Assembly: GCA_035691285.1 (NCBI GenBank)
Contig: DASSJI010000202.1
Span: 1 to 13,392 of the forward strand
Length of the DNA: 13,392 nucleotides
Source: DATFEN01 sp035691285
GTDB lineage: Bacteria; Acidobacteriota; Vicinamibacteria; Fen-336
Direction of reading: 5' to 3'
Shown here: one piece after another, positions 11,500 to 13,392 of the stretch
Position numbering within the stretch: position 1 is the stretch's first letter
Layout: each line of letters opens with the position of its first letter
The notes under the pieces: generated by a model
The model's input: the letters and a program-made list of their open reading frames with translations, nothing else
Told to the model about the DNA's origin: nothing
The model's database searches: none
Position numbers and translations under genes: made by a program

Positions 11500-13392
11500 G
11501 CGAGCGGGCGCTGCGTCACGAGCTGGGTGCGGACGGCGTTCTCGTCGTGACGTTCGATCTGCCCGGGGCCAGGGTCAACACCCTCGGGCGGAGCGTGATC
11601 GCCGAGTTCGAGGCCCTCCTCGCGGGGTTCGAGAAGGACGAGGCGCCCGCGCAGGCACTCGTCCTGTCCAGCGGGAAGCCGGACAACTTCATCGCCGGCG
11701 CCGACATCAACGAGTTCACGGGCATCCAGAGCGCGCTCGAGGGCGAGACGCTGGCGCGCCTCGGACAGGCGCTCCTCGACCGCGTCGCGGCGCTTCCGGT
11801 GCCGACGGTCGCGGCCATCCACGGCTCGTGCATGGGCGGCGGAACGGAGCTGGCCCTGGCCTGCAGCTACCGCATCGCGAGCGACGATCCCAGGACGAGC
11901 ATCGGCCTGCCCGAGGTGATGCTCGGCCTGATCCCGGGGCTCGGTGGGACGCAGCGCCTGCCGCGCCTCGTCGGCTATCGAGGCGCGCTCGACATGATCC
12001 TCACGGGGCGCGCGCTGCGGGCGGGCCGGGCGAGGAAGCTCGGGCTCCTGGACGACGTCGTCCCGGCCCCGGTGCTGCTCGAAGCGGCGCGCGGGGCCGC
12101 CGCAGGCCTCGCCGCGGGGGGGCTGCGTCCGAGCCGGCGCGGGTTTTCCCTCCTCGAACGCGTGCTCAAGCCGGCGATCCTGTGGCGAGCGCGGGCCGAG
12201 GTCATGAAGAGGAGCGGCGGCCACTACCCCGCGCCCCTGAAGGCCCTCGAGGCCGTTGGCCAGGGAAGCGCGACGAGCCTCGAAGCAGGCCTGAAGCTCG
12301 AGGCGCGGCTCTTCGGTGAGCTGTCGGTCTCGCCGGTGTCCCGGGCGCTCGTGTCCGTGTTCTTCGCGACGCAGGAGATCAAGAAGGACACGGGCGTGCC
12401 CGACGGCACCGAGGTCCGAGACGTGCGGAAGCTCGGCGTCCTCGGGGCGGGGCTCATGGGCGCCGGTATCGCGGGCGCCGCGGCCGAGCAGGGCGTCGCC
12501 GTGCGGCTCAAGGACACGACGTCCGACGCGCTGAGCAGGGGCCTGCGGTACGTGCGCGACCTTCTCGAGGAGCGTCGCCGGCGGGGAAGCCTCGGCCCCC
12601 GCGAAGTCCAGCAACGGATGGACCGCCTCGCTCCGGCGACGGAGATGAGCGGATTCCGGCGCGCCGACCTCGTGATCGAGGCGGTCTTCGAGGACCTGGA
12701 GCTGAAGCGGCGCGTGCTGGCCGAGGCCGAGTCCGTGACCGGGGACGGCTGCGTCTACGCGACCAACACATCGTCGCTTCCCATCGGCGAGATCGCCAGG
12801 GAGGCGCGTCGGCCCAGCCGGATCCTCGGGATGCACTTCTTCTCCCCGGTTCATCGGATGCCGCTCCTGGAGGTCGTCGTCACGAAGGAGACGGACGCCT
12901 GGGCCACCGCCACGGCGGTGGCCTTCGGACGCCGGCTGGGCAAGCACGTGATCGTGGTGCGGGACGGGCCGGGCTTCTACACGACGCGGGCGCTGAGCCC
13001 CTACATGAACGAGGCGGCCCGCGCCGTCGAGGAGGGCGCGCGCATCGAGGACGTGGACGCCGCGATGACGGCCTTCGGCTTCCCGGTCGGACCGGTGGCG
13101 CTGCTCGACGAGGTCGGCATCGACGTGGGCGCGAAGGTCGCCAAGATCCTGCACCACGCGTTCGGCGAGAGGCTCGCGCCGCCGGCCTCGATGGGCCGTG
13201 TCGTCGAGGACGGCCGCCTGGGCCGCAAGAACGGCCGCGGCTTCTACCGCTACGCCGACGGGAAGAAGCGCGGGGCGGACGAGTCGGTCTACGCGCTCCT
13301 GCCCGCGGTCGAACGGCGGCCGGGCGACCTGCGCGCCGTCCAGGACCGGCTCGTGTTCGCCTTCCTCAACGAAGCGGCGCTCTGCCTGCAGG
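11496..13392 (+). CDS. fadJ: Enoyl-CoA hydratase / 3-hydroxyacyl-CoA dehydrogenase, FadJ/HADHA type, C-terminus cut by window edge
   Basis: This bifunctional alpha-subunit carries the second and third steps of beta-oxidation. From TTG 11496 the frame stays open for 632 codons to the window end; full-length relatives are about 700-760 residues. The hydratase half has the oxyanion motifs NFIAGADINEF and HGSCMGGGTELALAC, and both catalytic glutamates, E118 and E140 (GLPEVMLGLIPGLGGTQRLP). The dehydrogenase half has the NAD-binding GAGLMG at 317-322, NTSSLP (S426, S427), MHFFSPVHRMPLLEVV with catalytic H447, and DGPGFYTTRAL. The last motif has threonine where many dehydrogenases have asparagine, as in HADHA. 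It ends in a DGRLGRKNGRGFYRY segment and the start of the C-terminal dehydrogenase repeat. The TTG overlaps the racemase stop (TTGA). No better in-frame start lies nearby. It should pair with the thiolase as a trifunctional-type complex. Confidence 0.9.
   Translation, partial: MSERALRHELGADGVLVVTFDLPGARVNTLGRSVIAEFEALLAGFEKDEAPAQALVLSSGKPDNFIAGADINEFTGIQSALEGETLARLGQALLDRVAALPVPTVAAIHGSCMGGGTELALACSYRIASDDPRTSIGLPEVMLGLIPGLGGTQRLPRLVGYRGALDMILTGRALRAGRARKLGLLDDVVPAPVLLEAARGAAAGLAAGGLRPSRRGFSLLERVLKPAILWRARAEVMKRSGGHYPAPLKALEAVGQGSATSLEAGLKLEARLFGELSVSPVSRALVSVFFATQEIKKDTGVPDGTEVRDVRKLGVLGAGLMGAGIAGAAAEQGVAVRLKDTTSDALSRGLRYVRDLLEERRRRGSLGPREVQQRMDRLAPATEMSGFRRADLVIEAVFEDLELKRRVLAEAESVTGDGCVYATNTSSLPIGEIAREARRPSRILGMHFFSPVHRMPLLEVVVTKETDAWATATAVAFGRRLGKHVIVVRDGPGFYTTRALSPYMNEAARAVEEGARIEDVDAAMTAFGFPVGPVALLDEVGIDVGAKVAKILHHAFGERLAPPASMGRVVEDGRLGRKNGRGFYRYADGKKRGADESVYALLPAVERRPGDLRAVQDRLVFAFLNEAALCLQ

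Noticed and set aside
12961..12996. Threonine in place of the usual dehydrogenase asparagine (PGFYTTR) as a possible inactivating change
   Set aside because: The mitochondrial HADHA alpha-subunit has the same PGFYTTR form and is active, so this marks the subfamily.
11448..13157. Minus-strand open frame of 569 codons
   Set aside because: It is antisense to the fadJ-type gene, whose hydratase and dehydrogenase motifs are intact. The translation is low-complexity.
1..13392. CRISPR array, tRNA, rRNA, insertion sequence or att site
   Set aside because: No regularly spaced repeats, no tRNA-like cloverleaf, no transposase motifs and no flanking direct repeats were noticed by eye in the window.

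Overview
The window is very GC-rich and gene-dense, with no intergenic stretch above about 105 bp and no RNA gene, IS element or CRISPR array that I can see. The organism looks like a high-GC, non-enteric bacterium. The large transmembrane Ser/Thr kinase with a C-terminal TolB-like plus TPR sensor, exported HExxH proteins, an exported glycine-zipper protein and a SLC5-type symporter together resemble uncultured or soil Acidobacteriota. That assignment is inferred from gene content only.

Layout: (1) Positions 1-870, minus strand, hold the N-terminal part of a sodium:solute symporter that runs off the left edge. Divergent from it, 942-2110 encodes a short sensorless histidine kinase and a receiver-only response regulator that overlap by ATGA. 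A GC hairpin followed by TTT straddles the end of this pair. (2) Positions 2121-2777, minus strand, are a VapBC-type toxin-antitoxin pair. Its control region has a TTGACA -35 box and two separate inverted repeats. (3) Positions 2897-3421, plus strand, encode a small exported glycine-rich protein. (4) Positions 3424-9138, minus strand, look like a three-gene operon: an exported HELTH metallopeptidase-like protein, then a 783-residue receptor-type Ser/Thr kinase, then a 690-residue exported HEMGH metallopeptidase. The gaps are 22 and 17 bp. (5) From 9170 to the right edge, plus strand, is a fatty-acid beta-oxidation cassette. It encodes a FadI-type thiolase, a CaiB/BaiF-fold protein with the alpha-methylacyl-CoA racemase catalytic residues, and a FadJ/HADHA-type hydratase-dehydrogenase cut by the window end. 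These three genes overlap by 4 bp at each junction (ATGA and TTGA).

How the parts may work together: the beta-oxidation cassette could carry acyl-CoA through hydration, dehydrogenation and thiolysis, with the racemase resolving 2-methyl-branched intermediates. The kinase operon pairs a membrane receptor kinase with two different exported zinc-peptidase-like proteins, which is the least explained grouping here. Several first-of-transcript genes have a -10-like hexamer 6-13 nt before the start codon and no Shine-Dalgarno, whereas the peptidase inside the operon has a strong one. This suggests leaderless initiation is common in this organism.
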